Below, in pieces: positions 46,801-54,747 of a stretch of 64,000 bases of DNA. The notes beneath the pieces are model-generated. The model searched no databases, was not told the DNA's origin, and worked only from the letters and a program-made list of their open reading frames with translations. How positions within the stretch are numbered: the stretch's first letter is position 1; each line of letters starts with the position of its first letter. This DNA is from Chryseobacterium bernardetii (GTDB lineage: Bacteria > Bacteroidota > Bacteroidia > Flavobacteriales > Weeksellaceae): assembly GCF_003815975.1 (NCBI RefSeq), contig NZ_CP033932.1, positions 4,817,501 through 4,881,500 on the forward strand. The letters run 5' to 3'. The translations under genes and the position numbers were made by a program.

Positions 46801-48133
46801 GGTAATCCCGATGACCATGATCTTTGAGCAGCTGGCAGAAATTGCAGAAGCGGAGATCCCGGGAACACAGGTTCATAAAATCATGAATGTAAGTGTATTC
46901 CAATGGATGAACGTAGCGCAGCCTTTTGAGAAAACTGTGAAAGGACAATGGCGTGGTGAAAACCATGCGTATCTGGATATTGAGAACTTTGCTAATGCAG
47001 AAGTCACTTTAAAATCAGGTCCTGTTCCTACTCCAACCTTCAATCTTTCCATTGGTGATCTTTTACCGATTGAAAGAACTCCTGAGGAAATCTACGACAT
47101 GCATATGTTCCATGGAGAAAAATACCAGGGAATTACTGAAGTTTCAGCGGTTGGAACCAAAGGAATCATAGGAAAGATCAAAGGAAATGGAGGAAAAGGA
47201 TCTCTACTAGATAATGCCGGACAGTTATTCGGGCTTTGGTTACAGCTTACGTTGGTGAAAGACCGTATCGCCTTCCCGGTGAAGATCAGAGACATTGAAT
47301 TCTTTGGTGATATGCACGATCAGGAAGGCATTTTTGAATGCACCTGTATGCTTACTGAATTGAATGATGAATTTGCCATCGCAGACATCATCCTGAAAAG
47401 AGACGGAAAAGTATGGTGCGCCATCACCGGCTGGCAGAACAGAAGACTGGAAATTGACGCCGCATTGTGGAATGTCTCCATGTCGCCACTGCATAACCGC
47501 CTTTCTGAAGAGATTGCTCCGGAAGTATTCTTCTTCCACCAGGCGTATACCAGAGTAGCTTCATGGGATTTTATCCTGAAAAGATATTTCAACCAGACGG
47601 AAAAACAGCATCACCAGCAATTATTACCAAACAAGAAGAAAAACTGGATGGTAAGCCGTGTGGCAGTGAAGGATGCCGTTAGAAATCTTCTCCGCAAGGA
47701 AAAAAATCACGCCTGCTTCCCGATCACCTTTGAGATCCGTTCCGATGAAGTGGGGAAACCTTACCTCATCAGTGATTTTACAGAAAACATTCATATTTCA
47801 CTCGCTCACAAAGGCAAAGAAGCAGTGGGTATTGCGAGATACGGAAAATCTGTAGGAATCGATATGGAACTCATGGAAGAACGCAGCGAAGGATTCTATG
47901 ACCTGGTATTTACAGACCATGAATTAGCCTTATTAAAAGGCAGAGATCAGGCAGAATGGACCACCCGTTTCTGGGTAGCGAAGGAAGCTTACGGAAAGTT
48001 CTTAGGAACCGGACTGAAAGGGAATCCAAAAGCCTTCGAAGTAGAACAAATAAAAGACGATCACCTGTGGATCAACAATACTGAAATCAAAACTGTTAAA
48101 CATAAAAATTATATTATCGGATGGACACTGTAA
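43877..48133 (+). CDS. Type I synthase KS-AT-DH with fused phosphopantetheinyl transferase
   Basis: The 1418-residue partner has a ketosynthase (about 1-440; Cys207, EAHGTGTPLG, GHAMPAAG) and an acyltransferase-like domain (about 530-860). Ser605 lies in GHSLGE, but the usual GQGSQ loop is replaced by FPGLDGL. A hot-dog dehydratase follows (about 945-1190; HPYLIDHSLL ... PVIPMTMIFEQL). The last 200 or so residues are a 4'-phosphopantetheinyl transferase (about 1225-1418; VGIDMELMEE, WVAKEAYGKFLG). The last domain can activate the carrier domains of both synthases, so the system is self-sufficient. Whether the altered acyltransferase is active, or works as a chain-length or structural domain, is unclear. 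Its end overlaps the ACP gene by 13 bases. Confidence 0.88.
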   Translation: MKKTDVAVVGLSCVFPGAQDAHTFWQNIVNKVDSTQSAPADRIDPVHFSDATNPVDRFYCKRGGFIPDYEFNPTTFGILPLAVEGTEPDHLLTLDLVQKALEDAGVFQKNISLEKAGIIIGKGNYTGPGATRAIEIVRTGEQISSLLQELLPQVSSADIEKVKHAFQERKGRFAADTAMGLIPNLVASLVANRFDLGGVAFTVDAACASALIAVDHAVQELQRGRSDMMIAGGVHTGQNAAFWSIFAQLGAMSRQEQIKPFSKDADGLLIGEGCGFVVLKRLEDAVRDQDKIYAVIKGVGVSSDGNGTSVMSPSVKGQLKALEQAWINADLDKNKVGYLEAHGTGTPLGDKTELQTLAQFFGKEEAAPVAGIGSVKSNIGHAMPAAGIAGLIKTCLALHHDTLPPTLYCENPTAEMLNTRFEPVQEAKNWSKTGLPKVAAVNAFGFGGINAHVVLEGYDMPKKDKVLLLARPTHAELLSALENNDTTLGEGDFRVAIFDPTPARIEKAIKIVSKNLIWKNKQDIWYTSTPLLKDGGKVAFVFPGLDGLAKGEVDSVSRYFGLTAPIETEGEGLLTDALNIFNNCSILDNSLKKLGIIPDMNAGHSLGEWLAGYSSELAEANSVKALIDVLNPETFELKDSKFIAIGAGIDVVQPFIAEISDLYISNDNCPNQVILCGSNAALDELVPQLKSKQIFHQVLPFQSGFHSPFIADKLDVILAGMEKAQFQKTKIPLWSATTLEPYPADQAAIRKLSAEHLVEPVRFRELTDKLYEEGARVFIQVGTGGLIGFIDDTLKGKAFSTIPSSVPTRSALAQLQRVVASLFVEGKTIALDFLEVQQPSKKTSGKGIKLELGSPIIRNFKEVKALAQAFETPKQYTASASAMTAKSGHPLVQAFQDNVADMIRMQEEVLTLFQNRPEITIPRPAPVVQQAAPKAPRSTTFSKDLYVTLESHPYLIDHSLLRQPKGWAHVADMEPVIPMTMIFEQLAEIAEAEIPGTQVHKIMNVSVFQWMNVAQPFEKTVKGQWRGENHAYLDIENFANAEVTLKSGPVPTPTFNLSIGDLLPIERTPEEIYDMHMFHGEKYQGITEVSAVGTKGIIGKIKGNGGKGSLLDNAGQLFGLWLQLTLVKDRIAFPVKIRDIEFFGDMHDQEGIFECTCMLTELNDEFAIADIILKRDGKVWCAITGWQNRRLEIDAALWNVSMSPLHNRLSEEIAPEVFFFHQAYTRVASWDFILKRYFNQTEKQHHQQLLPNKKKNWMVSRVAVKDAVRNLLRKEKNHACFPITFEIRSDEVGKPYLISDFTENIHISLAHKGKEAVGIARYGKSVGIDMELMEERSEGFYDLVFTDHELALLKGRDQAEWTTRFWVAKEAYGKFLGTGLKGNPKAFEVEQIKDDHLWINNTEIKTVKHKNYIIGWTL

Positions 48134-48420
48134 ACGCAACATTAAAAATGAACCACGAAGAACTTTTTACTTTATTAAAAGGTTTTATTACTGAAGTGAT
48201 AGGGGCTGAATTTGTAGAGGAGATGGACATTACTCCGGAAAGTTCATTCACCAAAGATCTTGAAATGGACAGCATTGAGATTGTTTCTTTCTCTGAAAAG
48301 ATCAAAGCGCATTTTGGCGATCAGATCGACTTTACAGGTTGGTTATCTTCTATGGATCTTGACCAGCTTATTAATCTTGACCTTAGTATGATCATCAATT
48401 ATATCTACGAATGCCAATAA
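48121..48420 (+). CDS. Stand-alone acyl carrier protein
   Basis: The 99-residue acidic protein holds the phosphopantetheine-attachment serine at residue 51 in LEMDSIEIVSF, with the four-helix pattern of an ACP. An alternative start at 48148 (MNHEELF) would shorten it by nine residues and may be the true one, since the longer start lies inside the preceding gene. It may hand over the finished chain to the tailoring enzymes downstream, or carry a starter unit. The next gene overlaps it by ten bases. Confidence 0.85.
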   Translation: MDTVNATLKMNHEELFTLLKGFITEVIGAEFVEEMDITPESSFTKDLEMDSIEIVSFSEKIKAHFGDQIDFTGWLSSMDLDQLINLDLSMIINYIYECQ

Positions 48421-49193
48421 TCACTGTCAATAACAGACAAGTTCATATACAGGAACTCAACAAAGGTGCCGGACAAACCGTGGTCTTAATTCACGGGATG
48501 TTCAGTAACCTGTCCATTTATTATTTTAATATTGCCCCCATTCTGGCAAAACATTTCCATGTGGTGATGTACGATCTGAAAAGTCACGGTATGAGTGAAC
48601 GCTTTTTGGATGGATACGACCTTGATAACATGTCATCCGATCTGATGGGTTTAATAGATCACCTTCAACTGGAAAAAGTACATCTTGTAGGCTATAGCTT
48701 CGGCGGTCTTATTGCTTTGAAAACAGCATTAACATATCCTGAACGCATTAATCAACTGGTGGTGATGGAAGCTCCGGATCCGCAGGACGAAAGAGCCCGT
48801 AACATCATTGATGAATACAGCAAGGAATTCCTTGAACATTATGTAGCCAATTTTACAGATACCACCAAAGTCCAGATGGGCAAAAGACAAATGGAAAAGA
48901 ATCATCGTATGTATGAGTTTCTGTTTAATCAAACCAGCATCAAAGCAGATATGATTAAGGAAAAACATTTCCTTGGGGAAGCGGATTTCAATCAACTGAA
49001 AGCTTCCACTTTATTGCTTTACGGTGCTGATTCCAACTGCAGACCTACAGGAGAATGGCTGCAGTCTCAAATCGGTTCATCCGAACTTGAATTGATTTCC
49101 GGCGATCACAATATTCCCATCCAGGAACCTCAGCTCATCGCAGAGACGATCGCTCAGTTTTTATCTAATATCTTAACGAAGAACCATGGCTAA
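48411..49193 (+). CDS. Alpha/beta hydrolase, possible type II thioesterase
   Basis: The 260-residue alpha/beta hydrolase has an oxyanion motif HGMFSN (about 25), nucleophile Ser96 in GYSFGG and a late histidine in SGDHNIPI (about 230). In an operon with carrier proteins such enzymes release or proofread acyl chains, or transfer them. The precise job here is inference. It overlaps the ACP gene at its start and the glycosyltransferase gene at its end, suggesting tight co-expression. Confidence 0.85.
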   Translation: MPIITVNNRQVHIQELNKGAGQTVVLIHGMFSNLSIYYFNIAPILAKHFHVVMYDLKSHGMSERFLDGYDLDNMSSDLMGLIDHLQLEKVHLVGYSFGGLIALKTALTYPERINQLVVMEAPDPQDERARNIIDEYSKEFLEHYVANFTDTTKVQMGKRQMEKNHRMYEFLFNQTSIKADMIKEKHFLGEADFNQLKASTLLLYGADSNCRPTGEWLQSQIGSSELELISGDHNIPIQEPQLIAETIAQFLSNILTKNHG

Positions 49194-51588
49194 ATTTGCA
49201 TTTATAGTTCCCCCCTTGACAGGACATGTGAATCCTACCCTAAGCATCGGTGCTACGCTGTTGGAAAGAGGGCATGAAGTAGCATGGATCAGCCTTGACC
49301 CTACTTTAGAGGCTAAACTTCCGGAGGGCGGAAAATTATTACTGATCCAGTACGATCAGACCGACGAAGAAAAAAAAGAAAGCGAACAATATCTCGATAT
49401 TATTTCCAAAAAAGTAGTCTACGGAATCGACAGCGTGAAGTTCCTTTACGAAGAAGTTCTTATTCCACTAAACAGACATTGCTATAATGGAATTGTGGCT
49501 TTATTAAAGACATATCAACCTGATTTGATCATTGGTGATCACCAGTTATTTGCGGCTCCGATAGCTGCCAAAGCATTAGGAATTCCTTGTGCAACTTCCG
49601 TTACCGCTCCGGCTGCCATTAAAATCATGAATGAGCTGCCTAAAGTTCACGAATGGGAAGTGAATCAGATCATCGATTTACAGAAAGAGCTAGGCTTCCA
49701 TGAAGAGCGTTCACTGGCGACTTCAGATTTGTTGACGCTTGTTTTAACTTCAACCTATTTCTTTGGTGACATGGAAGATCTTCCTTCTCAGTACAAATTC
49801 ACAGGTCCGGTTCTTACTGAAAGACGTATCTCATGTGAATTCGATTGGGACAGATTGAAAAATGCCACCAATAAAAAGATTTTAGTAAGTATCGGAACCA
49901 CTTTCGATCACGATCATAAAAAAGCATTCTTCCAAAAAGTAGTAGATGCTTTTAAAGAGGAAGATTTAACCGTTGTAGTGGTATCAGATCCGCAGCTTTT
50001 TGAGCAGTGGCCGGATAATTTTATGGTCTATCAGCAGGTTCCTCAACTGGATCTTTTACCTCATCTTGATGGTGTGGTTTGCCATGGCGGTCACAATACC
50101 GTTTCTGAAACCTTATCCAACGGAATTCCTTTGGTAGTGATTCCTATTGCATATGACCAGTCGCACGTTGCAGGACGTGTAGTGCGTACAGAAGCAGGCG
50201 AAAGGCTTAATTTCAACAGATTTAAAGCCAATCACCTGAGAGAGGCAGTACAGCAAATTTTAACTAACCCGGGCTACCGTGAGGCGGCTCAAAAAGTAGG
50301 ACAATCTTTTATGGAAGCAGGAGGAGCATCTACAGCAGCTAATTTATTGGAAGAAGCCATTACAAAGGCTTCAAAACCGGAAAAACCGTCTAAATTTTTA
50401 TTCGTTGTTCCGCCATTTTTTGGACATGTGAGTCCTACGCTAAGTGTAGGAGCAAGTCTTATTGCCCGTGGCCATGAAGTAAAATGGTTCGGTATTACGC
50501 CTTTAGACAGCAAACATATTCCGGAAGGTGGTTCTTATTTCTATCCGGAAGAAGACCTTATTCCTTATCAGGACGAAATCGCCCGCATTTTAAAAAGACA
50601 GGATGACGGCCCGGCTTGTTCAGGACCTGAAGTGATGAAACTGGCATTGGAAGAAACATATGTTCCTTTCGCCAAAATGATGATGCCGGGATTAACAAGG
50701 TTAACAGAAAGCTGGATGCCTGATGTGATTGTGAACGACTGTATCACTTTTGGTGGGGCACTTTTCGCTCATAAACATAATATTCCTTGTGTAACCACAA
50801 CACCCGTTCCACCGGATGTGATGGGAGATACTGAAAAAAGTGCTCCTAAAATCTGGGAATGGCAGCAAAACCTGATCAAAGACCTGCAAAAAGAAGTAGG
50901 AATTCATGAGGAGGGAATTTACATCCATTCGCATAAACTGAATATGGTCTTTACTTCACAGGCTTTTGCAGGTTTTGATACCGTACCGCCTCATATGAAA
51001 TTTGTAGGCCCGGTAAAAGGCCGTCCCAACGATGCTCCTTTTGACTGGGATAAACTGAATGCTTCTACCACTCCAAAGATCTTCGTATCCCTGGGAACTT
51101 TATTGGTAGACATCAGAAAAGCCTTCTTTGAAAAGATTATTGCTGCATTCAAAGACCAGCCGGTTACCATTGTTGCCGCTACTCCACCGGAAATTTTCGA
51201 AGAATGGCCGGAGAACTTTATTGTGAACAGCTTCGTGCCCCAATCTGCGGTGATGCAGAGAATGGATATGGTAATTTGCCACGGTGGTTTCAATACGGTG
51301 AATGATACTTTCCGTAACGGATTACCGATGTTGATCACGCCTATTGCTTACGATCATTTCCATATTGCGAAATTAATTGAACAGGCAGGCTGCGGAATCA
51401 GTATCCGGTACAAAAGATTACGCGTAGATGCCCTCCGGGAAACTGTTTTTGAATTACTGGAAAATCCTAAATACAGGGCGGCTGCGAAGGAAGTTCAAAA
51501 TACTTTCCATCTTGCCGGAGGTAATGATAAAGCAGTAGAACTGTTAGAAAACTTTGTAAAAGAACATTCCACATTAGCCTCCGTATAG
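49186..51588 (+). CDS. Tandem fusion of two UGT-type glycosyltransferases
   Basis: The 800-residue protein consists of two full GT-B, family GT1-like enzymes in one chain. Copy 1 covers about 1-395 (PPLTGHVNPTLSIGATLLER at the start, HGGHNTVSE near residue 300). Copy 2 covers about 400-795 (PPFFGHVSPTLSVGASLIAR, HGGFNTVND near residue 698). Both keep the histidine-rich nucleotide-sugar motif, so both may be active. Such MGT/CrtX-like enzymes glycosylate lipids, carotenoids or macrolides. Two fused active units would suit addition of two sugars. It starts by overlapping the hydrolase gene by eight bases. Confidence 0.88.
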   Translation: MAKFAFIVPPLTGHVNPTLSIGATLLERGHEVAWISLDPTLEAKLPEGGKLLLIQYDQTDEEKKESEQYLDIISKKVVYGIDSVKFLYEEVLIPLNRHCYNGIVALLKTYQPDLIIGDHQLFAAPIAAKALGIPCATSVTAPAAIKIMNELPKVHEWEVNQIIDLQKELGFHEERSLATSDLLTLVLTSTYFFGDMEDLPSQYKFTGPVLTERRISCEFDWDRLKNATNKKILVSIGTTFDHDHKKAFFQKVVDAFKEEDLTVVVVSDPQLFEQWPDNFMVYQQVPQLDLLPHLDGVVCHGGHNTVSETLSNGIPLVVIPIAYDQSHVAGRVVRTEAGERLNFNRFKANHLREAVQQILTNPGYREAAQKVGQSFMEAGGASTAANLLEEAITKASKPEKPSKFLFVVPPFFGHVSPTLSVGASLIARGHEVKWFGITPLDSKHIPEGGSYFYPEEDLIPYQDEIARILKRQDDGPACSGPEVMKLALEETYVPFAKMMMPGLTRLTESWMPDVIVNDCITFGGALFAHKHNIPCVTTTPVPPDVMGDTEKSAPKIWEWQQNLIKDLQKEVGIHEEGIYIHSHKLNMVFTSQAFAGFDTVPPHMKFVGPVKGRPNDAPFDWDKLNASTTPKIFVSLGTLLVDIRKAFFEKIIAAFKDQPVTIVAATPPEIFEEWPENFIVNSFVPQSAVMQRMDMVICHGGFNTVNDTFRNGLPMLITPIAYDHFHIAKLIEQAGCGISIRYKRLRVDALRETVFELLENPKYRAAAKEVQNTFHLAGGNDKAVELLENFVKEHSTLASV

Positions 51589-51591
51589 CCT

Positions 51592-52875
51592 ATGAACCAA
51601 CCTATAAAAAGAAGATTGTTATTTGGTGAACGAATGCTGCTGGGAGACGGCACAGAACCGTTCAATGCAGTGATCCCTTTCAGGCTCAGAGGTACCTTTA
51701 CATTGAAGGATATCCAGCACGCTCTGGCTCGTATCCAAAAAAAACACCCGTGGTTAAGAGCGCTTATTGCGCATGATGATAAAAATATCCCATGGTTTGA
51801 TGTTCCTGAAAACCCGATCTCCATCCCGGTAAGAATTATTGCCAGGAAAGGAGAAGACCAGTGGCAGGAAGAATCCAGAAGGGAGTGGAATACCTTATTC
51901 GATCCTAAAAAATTACCTCTTATCCGGTTTGTCTGGATCAAGGGGGAAGACGTTTCTGACATGCTTTTTGCGTTCCACCATTGTTTATGCGATGGTGGTT
52001 CTGCAATGGCTTTTCTCTATGAATTTTTAAAGGTGCTGGATAATCCGACAGCAGATATCGGAATAGAAAACCCTATTCTGGGTATTGAGGATGTAGTTCC
52101 GGCAGATATTTTAAACAGCCGTAAGCAGAAACTTAAAGCAAAATTCATCGGAAAACTGGCCGCTACAGCCATTAAATATATTCCTGTAGGAAAAAAATCT
52201 GTTGAGCGCCATAGTGATTATCTGCTTCATTGGAAAATAGATGAAAACATAAGCCAGCAACTGATTTCTTACTGCAAATCCAATGGAGTTACAGTGAATA
52301 CCTTTTTAAGCGCGGCATTGCTTCAGGCCTTCAAAAAAGTAAAAGGAAACGGAGCTTTCAATAAAGTATCCTGCCCGGTAGACATCAGGCGTTTTGCTAC
52401 GCAGATCAAGGCAGATCATATTTTTGCCTTTGGGCTGATGATCGTAGTTTCTGCCAATGAAAAGCTGAGCTTCCTGGAAAATGTACGCTCTATGCAGGCC
52501 TCAGTAGAACGCAAGACCTCCAAACTGAATCCTTATATTACAATGATGGTAATGGAATCCGGACATGATGCCCTGAATAATTTCACAAAGCTTCTAAAGA
52601 ACGGAAAATCTTCCAATGACTGTATGTTTTCCAATCTGGGACGCATTCAGATCCCTCATAAATATAAAGAATTTACGGTAGATACTATTTTCAGCCCGTC
52701 TGTGATTGGCCCATTGGGCAATACCACAACATTAGTGGTTTCTACCTACCGTGGGAAAATGGATTTCTCCTTTGTGGGAAGTGAAGGTTACTTGCCGTAT
52801 ACCGATGCCATGGCCATCCGTGATGAGATCATGAAGATTATTAAGTTACAACTGGAATATATTACTGTATCATGA
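51592..52875 (+). CDS. Condensation-domain-like acyltransferase
   Basis: The 427-residue protein belongs to the condensation/PapA/WS-DGAT-like superfamily, which transfers acyl groups from carrier proteins or CoA to hydroxyl groups. The catalytic HHxxxDG motif is intact at His129-His130-Asp134-Gly135 (HHCLCDGG). The second structural block near NLGRIQIP is at about 345. It starts three bases after the glycosyltransferase gene and its stop overlaps the next gene as ATGA. It probably acylates the glycosylated product; the substrate is not predictable. Confidence 0.82.
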   Translation: MNQPIKRRLLFGERMLLGDGTEPFNAVIPFRLRGTFTLKDIQHALARIQKKHPWLRALIAHDDKNIPWFDVPENPISIPVRIIARKGEDQWQEESRREWNTLFDPKKLPLIRFVWIKGEDVSDMLFAFHHCLCDGGSAMAFLYEFLKVLDNPTADIGIENPILGIEDVVPADILNSRKQKLKAKFIGKLAATAIKYIPVGKKSVERHSDYLLHWKIDENISQQLISYCKSNGVTVNTFLSAALLQAFKKVKGNGAFNKVSCPVDIRRFATQIKADHIFAFGLMIVVSANEKLSFLENVRSMQASVERKTSKLNPYITMMVMESGHDALNNFTKLLKNGKSSNDCMFSNLGRIQIPHKYKEFTVDTIFSPSVIGPLGNTTTLVVSTYRGKMDFSFVGSEGYLPYTDAMAIRDEIMKIIKLQLEYITVS

Positions 52876-54125
52876 TCAAAAGAAAACTAATGATGGTGGA
52901 AAGGATCATGTATGTAGATCCGGAAACCCCTGTAAACTGTGTATTTGCAGCCCAGATAAAAGGAGAACTTCAGGAGCAGAACTTCAGAATTGCTCTGGGA
53001 AAGATCCAGCAGAAACACCCTATGCTTAGGATGGTAATAGATACCAGAAGTGAAAAATATCCTTTTTTTAAAGAAGAAAAGGATATTGCTCCTATCCCAT
53101 TCCGTATTGTAGAAAGAAAAACGGATGAAGACTGGCTTACAGAATCTCAAAAAGAATGGAAGGTACTGTTTGAGGAAGAGAAACTGCCCCTAGCCCGTGT
53201 AGTCTGGGTAAGAGGAAAAGATATTTCGGAAATCTTCTGGGTAATGCCTCACTGCATTTCAGACGGAACCACCGGAGTGACCTTAATGCGGGAACTTCTC
53301 CAGCTTTTAGATGATCCTTCTTTGGAATTAGAACCTTATGAGCCTTTCTCTTCAGTAGATGAATTTCTCCCTTCCCATTTTAATGTAAAAACTAAGAAAT
53401 TCAAAGCCAGACTTTATCTGGCCTTTGCCAGGTTCTTCTTTATGCTGCAACAGAAAAGCCAAAAGAGAAACCTTGGAAAAGACTATGTTCTTCACCAAAA
53501 GCTGGATAAGGCCACAACTTCCCAAATCACTGAAAGATGTAAAGCCAATGGCATTTCCGTACATGCTTTATTGTGTTCTGCCTTCATGCAGGCATTCCGG
53601 GAAGTGAAAGGAAAAGAAGCCAAAGGGAAAGTGATCAGTCCGGTAGATGTGCGTCATTTTATTCCGGAGATCAAAGACGATCATTTATTTGCCTTTGCTC
53701 CAACGGTTGACCTTGCTATTAAAAAAGGAAACTCCGACCTGTTGACCAATGCCAGACACATCAAGGAAGACCTTACTCAGAAAATTGGTAAAATGGAAGC
53801 CCGCGAACTCCTGTGGATGGGTGAACAGATGCACCCGGTTGTTGACCGCATGATCTCCATGCTTAAAACCAGCAATGGCGGTCATGATGTAACTTTATCC
53901 AATATGGGAAGGCTCAATATCCCGAATACGTACAAAAACTTCAGCATTGAAACCATTTTCAGTCCTACAGTTGCTTTCCCGTGGCTGAACTCAAATACGC
54001 TGACAACAAGTACCTACAACCATCAGATGGATTTTATATTTTTGTCCAACGAAGACTTCCTGCCCAAAGCGGAAGCAGCCAAAATAAAAGAGAAAGCCAT
54101 AGCGCTCATGACCACCTCCGTATGA
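52872..54125 (+). CDS. Second condensation-domain-like acyltransferase with altered His motif
   Basis: The 417-residue paralogue of the preceding protein has the same fold and a similar NMGRLNIP block. The motif reads P126-H127-CIS-D131-G132, so the first His of HHxxxDG is replaced by Pro while the second, catalytic, His and Asp remain. Catalysis is therefore still possible. The pair looks like a tandem duplication with divergence. Its start and stop both overlap neighbours by four bases (ATGA). Confidence 0.8.
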   Translation: MIKRKLMMVERIMYVDPETPVNCVFAAQIKGELQEQNFRIALGKIQQKHPMLRMVIDTRSEKYPFFKEEKDIAPIPFRIVERKTDEDWLTESQKEWKVLFEEEKLPLARVVWVRGKDISEIFWVMPHCISDGTTGVTLMRELLQLLDDPSLELEPYEPFSSVDEFLPSHFNVKTKKFKARLYLAFARFFFMLQQKSQKRNLGKDYVLHQKLDKATTSQITERCKANGISVHALLCSAFMQAFREVKGKEAKGKVISPVDVRHFIPEIKDDHLFAFAPTVDLAIKKGNSDLLTNARHIKEDLTQKIGKMEARELLWMGEQMHPVVDRMISMLKTSNGGHDVTLSNMGRLNIPNTYKNFSIETIFSPTVAFPWLNSNTLTTSTYNHQMDFIFLSNEDFLPKAEAAKIKEKAIALMTTSV

Positions 54126-54673
54126 AATTTAAATTTAAGCCGAAGCCGCCTAAAAAGCTCAAGAAAACTACCCTTAAACGCTTTCTCATCAAGCGGACGA
54201 TTTACTATGTCCTCCCGAATGTATTTTTCAATTTCATCATTGCCTATGCCAGCTTCAAAGAATTAGGCTACACCCATTTTTTCTCCGGCGAACAGAATCT
54301 GGCCCGTCTTACCCTACCCATGGCCCTGTTTCTCCCCGTTGTCCTCACCATAGATATCATCAAAAGAGTAACCGATGCCGCCGGGCAAGGCGCCATTGAG
54401 TTTACCGTAGATGAACAGTTGAATATTAAAAAGTTAATGACCAAGCTGAGTATTCTATATGGCGTAATCACCTGTTCTCTGGTATTAGCGATGCTTTTTT
54501 TAGGGCAATATAATTTCTCTAAGGATTATAAACTGGATGCTACGGCAATGGCTGTTGTTGTGGGCATATTGGCTGGAGTGTTGTCTGTGGTGTTTGTGTA
54601 TTTGCCCGTGTGGAGATTGAAGAGGTGGATGTGTAGGAGAACGCAGACTGTGGCTGTGGACTTAAATACATAG
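54122..54673 (+). CDS. Four-helix membrane protein ending the polyketide operon
   Basis: The 183-residue protein begins with a very basic segment (KFKFKPKPPKKLKKTTLKRF) followed by four predicted membrane helices (about 28-48, 62-82, 115-135, 145-170). The ATG at 54122 overlaps the preceding stop as ATGA, which fixes the start. No known family was recognised. It may help present or export the lipid product, or anchor the complex to the membrane; this is inference from position. Confidence 0.75.
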   Translation: MKFKFKPKPPKKLKKTTLKRFLIKRTIYYVLPNVFFNFIIAYASFKELGYTHFFSGEQNLARLTLPMALFLPVVLTIDIIKRVTDAAGQGAIEFTVDEQLNIKKLMTKLSILYGVITCSLVLAMLFLGQYNFSKDYKLDATAMAVVVGILAGVLSVVFVYLPVWRLKRWMCRRTQTVAVDLNT

Positions 54674-54712
54674 TTTATTTTAGTAAATCACTCTATTTTT
54701 AATATAAATCTC

Positions 54713-54720
54713 TATCTTTG
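54713..54720 (+). promoter_or_regulatory. Promoter -7 element of the Fic gene
   Basis: TATCTTTG fits TAnnTTTG. The expected start of transcription (about 54726) lies inside the palindrome at 54718-54743. Confidence 0.6.
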
Positions 54721-54743
54721 ATAGTATCATATGATATTATCAA
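54718..54743. promoter_or_regulatory. 26-bp near-perfect palindrome, probable operator of the Fic gene
   Basis: TTGATA (54718-54723) and TATCAA (54738-54743) flank a perfect 12-bp core, TATCATATGATA (54725-54736). Only one symmetric pair (24/37 of the line) mismatches. It overlaps the promoter and ends four bases before the Fic start codon at 54748, an ideal place for repression. Confidence 0.7.
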
Positions 54744-54747
54744 GGAT

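Noticed and set aside
36820..48133. Enediyne, flexirubin or DAR-type cluster
   Set aside because: There is no aryl polyene type II KS/CLF set or ammonia-lyase gene, and no enediyne cassette. The large modular proteins fit PUFA/HglE-like synthases.
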